64,000 nucleotides of DNA, taken from Sapria himalayana. Taxonomy: Eukaryota > Streptophyta > Magnoliopsida > Malpighiales > Rafflesiaceae. Positions 1 to 9,960 of the stretch are shown here, piece by piece. Positions within the stretch are counted from its first letter, which is position 1; each line of letters starts with the position of its first letter. The translations under genes and the position numbers were made by a program. Under the pieces are notes generated by a model. The model made no database searches. It saw only the letters and a list, made by a program, of their open reading frames with translations, and was not told the origin of the DNA. Location of the stretch: NCBI GenBank assembly GCA_029783825.1, contig JAREIK010002672.1, positions 182,260-246,259 on the forward strand, written 5' to 3'.

Positions 1-1525
1 TAATTGGTCTAAAATCCTCCCCTTTTTGTGGGTTTTCCATTTTTGGAATGAGAACTATATGAAAGCTTCCCCATTTTTTCCCTATCTCAGCCCCGCAAAA
101 GATACTGATCACAACTTTTATTAAATCTTCTTTTATTATATGCCAGCATTTTTGATAAAAATAGTTATTCCATCCATCCGGGCCAGCTGCACTATCCTTA
201 TTCATGCTAAACACTGCTATTTTAATTTCTTCTTCTTCAGGAAATTTTATTAACATATTATTATCCTCTGAGTTAATTTTCTTATCTAAGTTTTGTATAA
301 GTGTGTTTCCTATAAGGTTACTTTTACCACATAATTGATTTTCAAATAGCTTAGTAAAATAATGTTGTATCTCTATTTCTTTATCCACCCATACAGTTTC
401 AACATTTTTTATACCCATAATTCTATGTTTCTGATTTTTAACTTTAGCTATTCTCTGAAAAAATTTAGTATTTTTATCTCCTTCTTTAAGGCATTTTAAT
501 TTTGCTTTTTGTTTCCAAAAAACTTCTTCCATTAACAATTTTAGTTTTAATTCAGCTTGTGCCTTATTTAATTCACTTCTTTCATTTGCACTTTGATTAT
601 TTTCATACTCTAGTTCCTTTTCTAAAACTAAGTCCTCTGCCTGTTTTATGTTTTTATTTATATTTCCAATTTCTTCTTTATTCCATTTTTTTAACTCTTC
701 TTTTAATCATTTTAGTTTATTATTTATAACTTGAACAGGATTTCCAAAAAATCCTTTTTTCCATGATTCCTTTACAATATTTAAAAAATTATGATGCAAT
801 CACCAAACATTTTGAAATCTAAAGGAACCATTTGAGGAAACAATATTTTTAATTGTGATCAATAGATGACTATGATCAGAACATGTCCTATTGAGATGTT
901 TAACTTTAATCGAACCAAATTGTTCTAACCATTTAAAGTTATATGGCACTCAGTCTAGTCTAGCCCATATAATACCCTTGTTTTTCCGATTATTACACCA
1001 AGTAAATTGAGAGCCTAAAAAGTTAGCCTCCATTAAATTAGCTTTATTTATAATTTCATTAAACTGAGAGACAGCACTCTTGTTTGGAGGTCTACCTCCC
1101 TTTTTTTCTTTAAAGCTTCTAATTATATTAAAATCTCCACCAATAATCCATGGTTTATTCTCTATTGCTATTCTCTCCATTTCTTCCCATAATTCTTTCC
1201 TCTCTTCTCTTTTATTTTTAGCATAGATTACTGTGATTATTTCATTCTCCTCTTGGTTTAGACAAAAATTTATATATTGCTCACTTTGCTTTAAGATTTT
1301 TATGTTTAATGAATATTTCCATAAAACCCAAATTTTACCATTTTTATTGACAAAACCATTTTAAAATCCTAAGATTTTAATATATTCTTCTAGTTGATCT
1401 TCACCAATCATTGGTTCCGCTAACATAATGAGATTTATTTTATGTGTGAGTATCAATTTTTTTATTCTATTTCTTGAGGGAAGATTTGCAACTCCCCTGA
1501 TATTCCAGTAGATACAATTAAACAT
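1..1525 (-). pseudogene. LINE ORF2 endonuclease and start of RT, copy A (cut by window edge)
   Basis: ORF2 starts at ATG 1525-1523, overlapping the ORF1 stop. The APE-type endonuclease shows the usual series: YWNIRG, LAEPM, WIIGGDFNIIR, FTWCNN, ARLD and TCSDHSHLL, so the metal-binding and catalytic residues (N, E, D/N, T, D, SDH) are readable. The linker to the RT contains KAQAELKLKLLMEEVFWKQ and the conserved DSAAGPDGWNN. The sequence is cut at GEDFRPI. The frame is long and nearly clean, with single nonsense changes near 1360 (GF*NG), 950 (LD* instead of LDR), 800 (VW*LHH) and 705. Polymerase core, zf-RVT and RNase H lie outside the window. Confidence 0.9.
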
Positions 1526-2801
1526 TGTTTGCCGATTTAGCTTGTGCCCTAGTTACACATTTTGTGTCGTATGTTTTGTTTAGATATTTTTTCATGTTTC
1601 TAGGTTTTTTTAATGAACTTAAATCTCTACCTTTCTCTCCTTTCCAATCCCTACTCAATTGAATTGACATTATTTTAATTTCTTCAATTGCTCATTCTTT
1701 GTTTCCCATATTTTGCCTAAATTTTTCAATGTTTATATCATCCTTAGTGAATTTTAAATTCTGCTCATTCTCATCTTCATTCATATATAGAGAAGTTGAG
1801 CTTCTTACCTCCATTTCTTCCTCCGAGAAATCTTCTATACCTGTTGCCCAAGCCTTGTTTTTTGTTTGTTTTTAATTTGCATTCTTGTTCTCCTATTCAA
1901 AGCTGCCATTTTTTTAAACAATTCTGATCTATTAACTTCCATTATATTCTGCTCTTCCTTGTTTTCCTTGTATTCAATCAGCTTATTTTCATTTTGTTCA
2001 TTATTCTGTGTTATGGGGAGCACACTATTCTATACTTCTAGCATAGGTTTTTTTGTGATATCTTACTACCTCTTTTCCTTTCCCAGCCTCCTCCCTTCTT
2101 TTCTCAACCTTCTGATAATCTGCCCTTCTCTTATTCATAATGCATCTCTCAATATCATGTCCCATTTTCCTACAGCATTTACAGTATGCTGGAAGGTTCT
2201 CTGGGACTACCTGCTGCCAGAAACCTTCTCCATCAGGGAGACCTATCCATATTCGGCTAGGTAATGGTTTCTGGAGATCAATTGCTACAAAAATACGGGC
2301 AACACTGGGTCTTGAAAGTGTGGCAGTAGTGCCATCAAGAAGAAAAGGAGAGCCCAGTGTGCAAGCAATATGATATAGAGCAAATTTATCAATAAAATGA
2401 ATCGGTAACATAGGTGGCAGAAGCCATACCAGAGCCATAAAGGATTCTTCCTTAGTAGAGAAGTTAGGCGACCACTTGAACATCCTCATGGGATGATAAT
2501 CTTCCTCACATAATAGTTGAAGTAAGAAGTGTTTATCGTCGATGAGACCAATTTTTATCATCGCTTTCAAGTTAAGAGAGTTGAAAAATGCGCCCACTTC
2601 ATCAATTCGTGGTCGACCGTGTGAGAATTTGCCCACCAAGGTATATTTGTGAGGTTCCATGAGCTTTTGAAGGTCTTCTGCCGAGAACAGAATCAAGGGA
2701 TTCTCATGATTTTTTTCGTCAAAACCCGAAAGAGATGACACTGTAGGCGCGGTCTTCTTAGTAATATAGGAGAAGGATTTCTTATTTTCTAAGTAATCCA
2801 T
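1518..2801 (-). pseudogene. LINE ORF1 (gag-like RNA-binding protein), copy A
   Basis: ORF1 of plant L1 elements encodes an RNA-binding protein that packages the element RNA. The first 258 residues are open (2801 to 2025), starting MDYLENKKSFSY. Residues about 40-185 look like a DUF4283 domain, with GKFSHGRPRID and MRMFKWSPNF. They are followed by a CCHC knuckle, YCKCCRKMGHDIERC, with C207, C210, H215 and C220 all present. A frameshift near 2024 moves the reading frame. The C-terminal part then runs through an acidic stretch to KCVTRAQAKSANNV and a TAA at 1520-1518. That stop overlaps the ORF2 start by eight bases. One further in-frame stop lies near 1700. The assignment is firm and the protein is not functional as it stands. 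Confidence 0.9.
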
Positions 2802-2905
2802 TCCCTTGAAAATCAGCTTAAGAAAACTTTCTTCTTCCTCATAATTTGTACTTTCTCTCTCTAGAAAGGTTTGTTTCTCTCTCTAGAAGTTGAGAGCGTT
2901 TTTTG

Positions 2906-4045
2906 AAAAAAAGAAGAAACTATTTGTTTCTATGCTTATTATTCTTCTTATTTTTTTTATTCATCTAACTCTTCTTATTTTTTTAATTATTCTTTTTATG
3001 CTTATTCTTCTTATTCATCTTATTATTCTTATTATACTTTTCCTTTTTACTATTATTCTACTAATATTTCTTATTTATCATATTTTTCTTATTTTTGTTA
3101 TTTTTTCTTATTCTTTTTATTCATCTTATTCTTTTTATTCTTTTAATTCTTCTTATTTTCAAACTCTTCTTATTCTTCTTATTCTTCTTATTCTTCCTAT
3201 TCTTATAAGTCTTCTAATTCTTATTATTCTACGTATTCTTATAATTTTTATTATTCTTATTCTTTTTATTATTCTTCCTATTATTCTTTTTATTATTATT
3301 TTTATTCTTCTTCTTAATCTTCTTAATCCTCTTAATCTTCTTAATCTTCTTAATCCTCTTAATCTTCTTAATCTTCTTATTCTTCTTATTTTTTTTCTTC
3401 TCGGTCTTTTTATTCTTCTTATTTTTTTTTTTCATCTTATTTGTTTATATATTATAATTATTCTTATTCTTATTCTTATTTCATATTCTTCTTATTCATT
3501 TTATTTTTCTTATTCTTTTATGTTTTTTAATTATGGTTATTCTTCTTATTCTTATAAGTTTTCTAATTCTTCTTATTTTTCTTATTCTTTTTATTTTTTT
3601 TATTCTTATTATTTTTTTTTCTTGTTATTCTTCTAAGTCTTCTAATCCTAGTTATTATTATTATTTTTTTTATTATTATTCTTCTTATTCTTATTATTCT
3701 ATATAATCTTTTAAGATGTATTATTGTTATTATTCTTCTTATTTTTCTAATTTTTCTAACTCTTCTAATTCTTCTTATTCTACTTATTTTTCTAAGTCTT
3801 CAAAATATTCTTATTCTAATTATTCTTTTAATTCTTTTAATTCTTTTAATTCTTTTTATTCATATTATTCTTCATATTCTTTTTATTCTTCTTATTCTTT
3901 GTATTATTGTTATTCTTCTTATTTTTCTTATTCTTGTTATTCTTCTTATTCATCTTATCATTCTTATTCATCTTATTCATCTTATTATTCTTATTCATCT
4001 TATTCTTCTTATTTTTCTTATTCTTATTCTTCTAATTTTTTTTTC
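2906..4045 (-). repeat. Low-complexity AAGAATAAG-type tail of copy B
   Basis: About 1.1 kb of TTCTTATTC-like sequence on the plus strand, which is AAGAATAAG on the minus strand. It contains many TTATTATTC and CTTAATCTT variants and a run of seven or more CTTAATC/TTCTTAATC units near 3310-3380. It separates the 5' end of A from the 3' end of B. The open frames in it (for example 2890-3636, 3716-4060) encode only Ile/Leu/Phe or Ser/Tyr strings and are not genes. Confidence 0.95.
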
Positions 4046-4925
4046 AAAAAAAAAATAAAGCATCTAGACGGAGCATATCCTGTGATAATATCAAAAAATA
4101 AATATTCCATTGATGAGCTGGAGTTTAGATTAATCTACATGCAAACCCTCTGGAAGTTCCCCTGGCCATTCTTATGCAAATCTTTAAGATTTTTGCTCTC
4201 CTCCCACCTTCCTCATCTTGAACTATCCTGCCTTGGCAAATTGATGACCCAAACTGAGCAGACACCAACCCTGCAAGTTGACCGATGTAGACCCATAGAC
4301 TCATGGGGACATTACTTGGCTGACATTTATACAAACACCTTGCCGACTCCACACAGGACCTCCTTACCGACTTTATACAGAAGACCATCATACAGACAAA
4401 GATTCACATACATAAATCATGATTTTCAACACATTATAGACAAACACGACTAGACCCTTAACAAATAATAATAAGCGACAAAATGCTTCTTAATTCCAAC
4501 CATAATCTAAGCCCGACACAATACCTAAACCCTGAAAAACTACAGAAAAATAGAAGCTGCAACTCTATACATTACTTTACCTGATGAGAAAATTATAACA
4601 ATCCAAGATAAACTATAATAACCAATACCCGCCTTCTAATTCCTACAAAATAGGCGAGGCTTATATCTAGCATATACTTACCTGAACAATCTCCTGGGGT
4701 GTGACCTGCCAAATAATAATCTTATCCAAACACATATATTAATATTTTATATAAGCCTATATTTCTAAGACTTCACAAGGGAGTAAAACCTCCTGGAGGA
4801 TAAACCTACAGGACAAACTATCCATGCACGTATAGGGAAAGATTATGCTGACAAAAAGAAGACAATCCAAAGCAAGAGGCTGTAAGGAAACAATAGACTT
4901 ATTCCCAATCCAGTCTAGTAGCCGA
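4046..4925 (-). other. 3' UTR of copy B
   Basis: Non-coding on both strands as far as I can judge. Near 4250-4400 it contains loosely repeated GACTCC, ACCGAC and ACAGAC motifs, also met in the 3' UTR of copy F. I see no promoter, RNA gene or second element in it. Confidence 0.6.
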
Positions 4926-7510
4926 CTAAAAAAAGAAATAAGAGATATCAAGACAATTTTCCATATGTCCATTATAAAAATCATATTCTTTTCCAATCCT
5001 AATATACGGGAATCCGAGTTCATCGAGTTTTGCTAGACCTTTAAATTTATCTGGGAAATCACTTGTTCCAAAGTTCACATCCCCTATAGATTCCCCTTCT
5101 TTGGCCAACCTATCCGCTAGAGAATTAGCCTCTCTTTAAATATGTTTAATGCTCGCATTCCTTTCTTCCATGAATTTTTTAATGAAATCTATGTCTTCTT
5201 CATATTGCCAGAGCTTAAAATCTTTGTAAACAAGATCGACTAACAACTTAGAATCTACCTGAATTTGGAAATCTATAAGATTAAGCTTGCTACAAATTTG
5301 TAAACCTTTATGGAGAGCTTTAATCTCAGAATATAATGCTGAGTTGACTTTAAACTTCATCGAAAATGCTTTAACTACCCTTCCAAGCGAATCCCTTATT
5401 ATGCCTCCACCCCCTGCAACCCCCATATCTCTGTTAAAACTTCCGTCTGTATTAAGAGTCAGTTTACCTTTAGAAGGTTTCTCCCACTTATTGCATTTTA
5501 TTCTCCGTTCTCTTTCTTTTTCGTGTGACAAGCCCCATTGATTTATCAATTCCATTGCTGGCTTATCCATCCTGGTTTTTATAGGGCTCACCTCTGAAAT
5601 GCAAATAAGCTCTCTTTTAATATCTTTTATAATATAAAGTGAATTCATTCTAAAATTATCAAATCTGCTCTTATTTATAGCCTTCCAGATACACCAAATA
5701 ACTACCAACCGGATGTTATTCCTAAGCCAGATCTGAACTTTATTCCCAAAACTTACTTCATGCCAACTCAATAATCTATCTTTTAGCTTCCTACCTTGAC
5801 TTGTGTGAATAATATTGATTTGGCTCCAAACTTCCTTAGCTATCTTACCAGTTGAGAACAAATGATCTATACTCTCAATATCTGAGAAGCAGCAATCACA
5901 CCTAGAAGAAATTTTAATACTTTTTCTTTGCACATTATTATCAACCGGGGTAATTTCTAGGAAAGATCTCCACAATAAAATTTTCATTTTTTGTGGAGAA
6001 TTATTCTCCCAGATCAATTTGAACATCGGAGACTTCCTTCTTTTAGCTCTAAGATGCTCTTTAGCTGATTTTAAAGTGAATGTTCCTTGCGGGTTGAGAG
6101 TCCACTTCCACTCGCTCTTATTTAATTTAGAGTGAGATTCGACAAAGTCTTTTTGATTCAATAACATTTTTGATGTCCTTGACAACTTTTTCGTGTTGTC
6201 CTCCTTTCCCAATTTATATTTAACCCTCATAAATCTTGCCCAAAGACTCTCATTCTCTTTCAGTTTCCACTAGCCTTTGCAGACCCATGTTTTATAGGAC
6301 ACATCAAAGCTGGTAAACCCCAGGCCTGCCTCTTCCTTCGGGTGACATAGTGTGTCCCATTTTAGCCAATGTAACTTAGCTTTGCCTTGGCGCTTACCCC
6401 ATAAGAAATTCGCCATTTCTTTCTCCTATTTTTTAAGAACTATTTTAGGCGGCTAGATGATAGATAAGATGTGTGACAGTGATCCTTGAAGAACATGGGA
6501 GTTGAGAGTAGCTCTTCCACCAAACCTAAGTAGTTCCTCCTTCCATCCCGTGATTTTACCTCTCATTTTTTCTAGAAGAAAACTGAGATACTCTTCTTTT
6601 AATCATCCTTCGTATATTGGGCAGCCCAGATACATCAAAGCACCGTTTCTTTGAATGAAGCCTGTGATCTCTTTAACTCTTTTAACCGTTTTCACTGGAG
6701 CTTTTGAGGACATGATAAATTGACATTTCTTTTTATTCATGCATTGTCCCGTCTCCTCCTCCAGTGCCTGCATTAATTCCATAAAGTTAAATAAAGACTT
6801 CGTGCTAGCGTTAGTGAAGATAATAACGTCATCCGCGTAAGCCAAGCAACTTACTAATGGAGTCCCTCTTGGCTGCCTATATGTCAAAATATTTCCTTCT
6901 TGCATTCTCAATTTAAGATTTAAAAGGAGAAGTTCCAGATAGATATTAAAAAGATAAGGGGACAAAGGATCTCGTTGCCTTAATCCTTTTTCTGGTTTAA
7001 ACTCATCTCCTTTATGTCCATTAATTATAATTCTTGCCCACACACTTGAGATACATCTGAACAGTAAATCAATCTAAAATTCAAAGAAGCCCATTTTTCT
7101 CATAGCATAACATAAGACTGGTCATTCCACCCTGTCAAATGCTTTTGAGAGATCCAGTTTATTTGCCACGTTGTGCCCTCTGGATTTAAGACCAATATCC
7201 CTCAGCATATCAGAGGCTAAGCCTATATTTTTCTTCATTATTCTATTTTTTACAAACCTGATTGCGCAGGAGAGATAATATTGGGAAATATATTACTTAA
7301 CCTATTCTGCAAAAGTTTTGCTAGAATTTTATATACTACATTCCCCAAACTAATCGGTCTAAAGTCCTCACATTTTTGTGGATTTTTAGACTTAGGTAAT
7401 AAGACAATATAAGAACGAGACCATGATTTGGTAATTTCTGCACCTACAAAAATAAACGAGATCGCGAGATGAAGATCCTTCTTAATGATATTCCAAGAAT
7501 ATTGAAAGAA
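4926..7510 (-). pseudogene. LINE ORF2: RT, zf-RVT and RNase H, copy B
   Basis: Reading leftward from 7510: KKDLHLAISF and NPQKCEDFRPIS (RT motif 1), LDLSKAFDRVE (motif with catalytic Asp), FKPEKGLRQRDPLSP, then LAYADDVIIF with an intact YADD catalytic pair near 6835. The thumb and connection region follows, with YLGCPIYEG and ANFLWGKRQGKAKLHW. Next come zf-RVT-like residues SRCDCC...DHLFSTGK and an RNase H with NTDGSF, YSEIKAL, VDSKLLVD and LADRLAKE, all four acidic residues present. A 364-residue stretch (6230-5136) is uninterrupted. Stops include TGG to TGA at 7122-7124, one near 6600, and TAA at 5138-5136 inside the RNase H. The normal C-terminal stop appears lost, so the frame runs on to 4926. 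Confidence 0.9.
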
Positions 7511-7515
7511 GGCAC

Positions 7516-8279
7516 TTCTTATTATTCTAATTATTCTTCTTATTTTTATTGTTTTTCTTATTTTTCTTATTCTTCTTATTTTTTTATATTCTTCTTATTC
7601 TTCTTATTCTTCTTATTTTTTTTATTCATCTTATCCATTATCTTCTAATTATTCTTATTCTACTAATTATTCTTATTATTCATTTTCTTCTTAAACATTT
7701 TATTTTTCTCATTCTTCTAAGTCTTTTAATTATTCTTATTATTCTTATTCCTATAAGTCTTCTAATTCTTTTTATTTTGCTTATTTTTTTATTATTCTTA
7801 TTCTTCTTATTCTACTTATCATTTTTATTATTTTTTTTATTCTTAGTATCCTACATATTCTTCTAATTTGTATTTTTGTAATTATTCTTCTTATTCTTCT
7901 TATTCTGCTAAGTCTTCTAATTCTTCTAATTCTGCATATTCTTTTATGTATTTAAATTCTTTTTATTCTACTTATTCTTTTAATTCTTTTAATTCTTCTT
8001 ATTCATATTTTTGTTCATTTTTTTCTTATTCTTCTTATTATTGTCATTATTCTTATTCTTCTTATACTTATTATTATTCTTATTATTCTTATTATTCTTA
8101 TTTTTCTTTTCTTGTTATTCTTTTTATTTTTTAATTCTTCTTATTCTTATTATTTTTTTATTCATTTTATTCTTCAAAGTCTTCTAATTCATCTTATTTT
8201 CCTTGATAATTTTCTTTTTATTATTTTTCTTTTTAATATTATTATAATTCTAATTATTCTTATTATTCTTTTTTTTAGG
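7516..8279 (-). repeat. Low-complexity AAGAATAAG-type tail of copy C
   Basis: About 0.76 kb of TTCTTATTC-like repeats joining the truncated 5' end of B to the conserved 3' terminus of C. It carries the recurring variant TAAGTCTTCTAATTCTTC (near 7900) also seen in other left-half tails. Confidence 0.95.
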
Positions 8280-8365
8280 TTTGTTTTATTAATTATAACC
8301 CTCTCTTTTGGCAGAGGAATACCATTTTTACAAACTACTTCTACCCTTGACCCTTTTACACCCAT
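8280..8365 (-). other. Conserved 3' terminal block, copy C
   Basis: On the minus strand it runs from GGGTGTAAAAGGGT through TTGTAAAAATGGTATTCC and GCCAAAAGAGAGGG to AATTAATAAAACAA, then directly into the repeat tail. The same order of motifs ends copies E, F, G, H, I, J and K. A short hairpin, TCCTC paired with GAGGG around a ten-base loop containing CCAAAA, is possible. It is a candidate for the signal recognised by the reverse transcriptase; that role is inferred from position and conservation. Confidence 0.85.
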
Positions 8366-9960
8366 TCTTGAAAAAATAAAACAAAACATATACTATATTA
8401 AGGTTTTTCTATCTACAGGTTTTCTCTTAAACCCATATGTCATGTGCTACAAAATTTTATTCAAGGTTGATGGTGCCTTTTTTCTTTCCGTTTGTGTCTA
8501 CATATTGGTGTTGAAGCATTTAGCACTTTTGCATTCATGCTGATGGTGCCTTTTTATTCAAGGCTGATTTTGCCTCTTTTATTTTCCATTTTTCATTATC
8601 CTCACTTTTCCTTGCTTTCAAACTTTCGCATTCTCTACATTTTTCCTCCCTCATCACAATGCTCCTCCTCACGGCATTAACTCTTGTTGAAGTCTGTAGC
8701 TTTATCGCGCAGTCTCCTTCTCCATTCCTTGACATTTTACTTCGACCGACTCTATTCTACCCCCTCTGACTTTATTCCTTAACACATGACCAACTCAGTA
8801 GCTGACCAGTCCCTTCTACTCTAACTAAGCCATTTCACTCTCTCTAAATCCTTTCTCTTCAAAGTACGAATGTACATGCATGCTGGTTGTCCCCGAGCTT
8901 CTTTAACTTTCTGCACATGGCCTCTTTGTTGCCTCATGATGCCTGTTTTAATCTGTACAAAGCATAGCAGAACATATATATTCTATACCTACCCATTTTA
9001 GTTTCCCCCCACCCCCTTAAAACATTGACAAACTGAATTACAAGAGAGGCAACACAAAAGGTAAAAAACATAAATGGTTGCAGCCGATAGCATCTCCACC
9101 AGTCTTGAATTGTGGCTTTCATCTGATTACATGACTGTGTTGAAAAGGGCTTCTTTGCTTTTCTATCCAGTCTTTTATTCACCCTCCACATAACACATTT
9201 GATCACACTTTTTTTTCAGTCTACTATGGTGATTTTTACAGCAGCGCAATCTTACTTTAAACCTTTGTGAAACCTTCACAAGTTTCCTGCCATAAAGACA
9301 AAGCAAACTCCAAGACTTTTCATACCTTTAACATACCTACAGTAATCTCTTTTTTTGATCCATGTCCAGGCCTTTCTTGCTGCTTCTTATTAACTTCTAT
9401 ATCTTCCTTTTTCCCAATGCAACGAAGAGAATATCCCTTGCTCTTTGTGGTATGCAATCCCAGCTCTTCCCTTTGCTTATCTCCCATTTGAAATGATGCA
9501 AACATTGACTAACAACTAAGACTCTTCTAAAATACTACAAACTTCCAGAAATAACACAGATAGACCACCAAATATCTAAAAAAAAGACAACCATACAGTA
9601 AAAACAGACCACCAAACACACGGACTTCCATAACCATCTCAGACCAGAAATTTTGAAATAAATAACAGCAAAAACAAAGTCTCCAACAAGCAGATTCGTG
9701 CTTGTGCTGTATGTCCAGCTTAATTGAAATCAGCCCATTTTTAAATTGAATGTCCAGCTTAATACCTGTAAAATGATAGGTAGAACAGCACAAAACAGCA
9801 TACCGAAACTTAGATTTCTTACCCGTTTATCCCTTTTAATTATTCACCTCAGTTTCGATTAATCACCCTTCCGGACCAGGGAGATTATTAAGATATGAGC
9901 CTCTTAACTGCATATATTAATAACTCGAAACCAAAAAAAAATAGAAGAGATATACAAGTG
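8366..9960 (-). other. 3' UTR of copy C
   Basis: About 1.6 kb between the ORF2 stop and the terminal block. I find no supported gene, only short chance frames. Near 8450-8570 a phrase around TTGATGGTGCC/TGCTGATGGTGCC recurs within 100 bp. The sequence does not resemble the 3' UTRs of D, G, H, I or K by eye. Confidence 0.6.

Larger units (their letters stand above)
1..2905 (-). mobile_element. LINE copy A (L1-type, 3' part outside window)
   Basis: Minus-strand non-LTR retrotransposon with an intact 5' side. Reading leftward it has a short 5' leader, ORF1, and ORF2 up to the first reverse transcriptase motifs, where the window edge cuts it. The leader near 2880-2900 contains a CTAGAGAGAGAA motif twice; similar motifs sit at the 5' ends of copies E and I, so this is probably the true 5' terminus. 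Upstream it abuts a pyrimidine-rich repeat block that continues to copy B. The ORF2 linker resembles copy C more than the others, which suggests one subfamily. Boundaries are good to about 20 bp. Confidence 0.9.
4046..7515 (-). mobile_element. LINE copy B, 5'-truncated
   Basis: Minus-strand LINE beginning inside ORF2, just upstream of the RT domain, and running to a 3' end at about 4046. The protein is closest to copy G, and both copies are truncated at nearly the same place (WNIIKKDLHL). The 3' end differs from the block shared by other copies. On the minus strand it reads GGATATGCTCCGTC where others have GGTATTCCTCCGCC, followed by a T-rich and then A-rich stretch before the tail. Either it is a diverged subfamily or the end is damaged. 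Confidence 0.88.

Noticed and set aside
1866..2264. Open frames antisense to ORF1/ORF2 (also 2140-2373, 14425-14667, 18810-19238, 35549-36130 and similar)
   Set aside because: They lie opposite recognised LINE coding sequence and have no protein features of their own.
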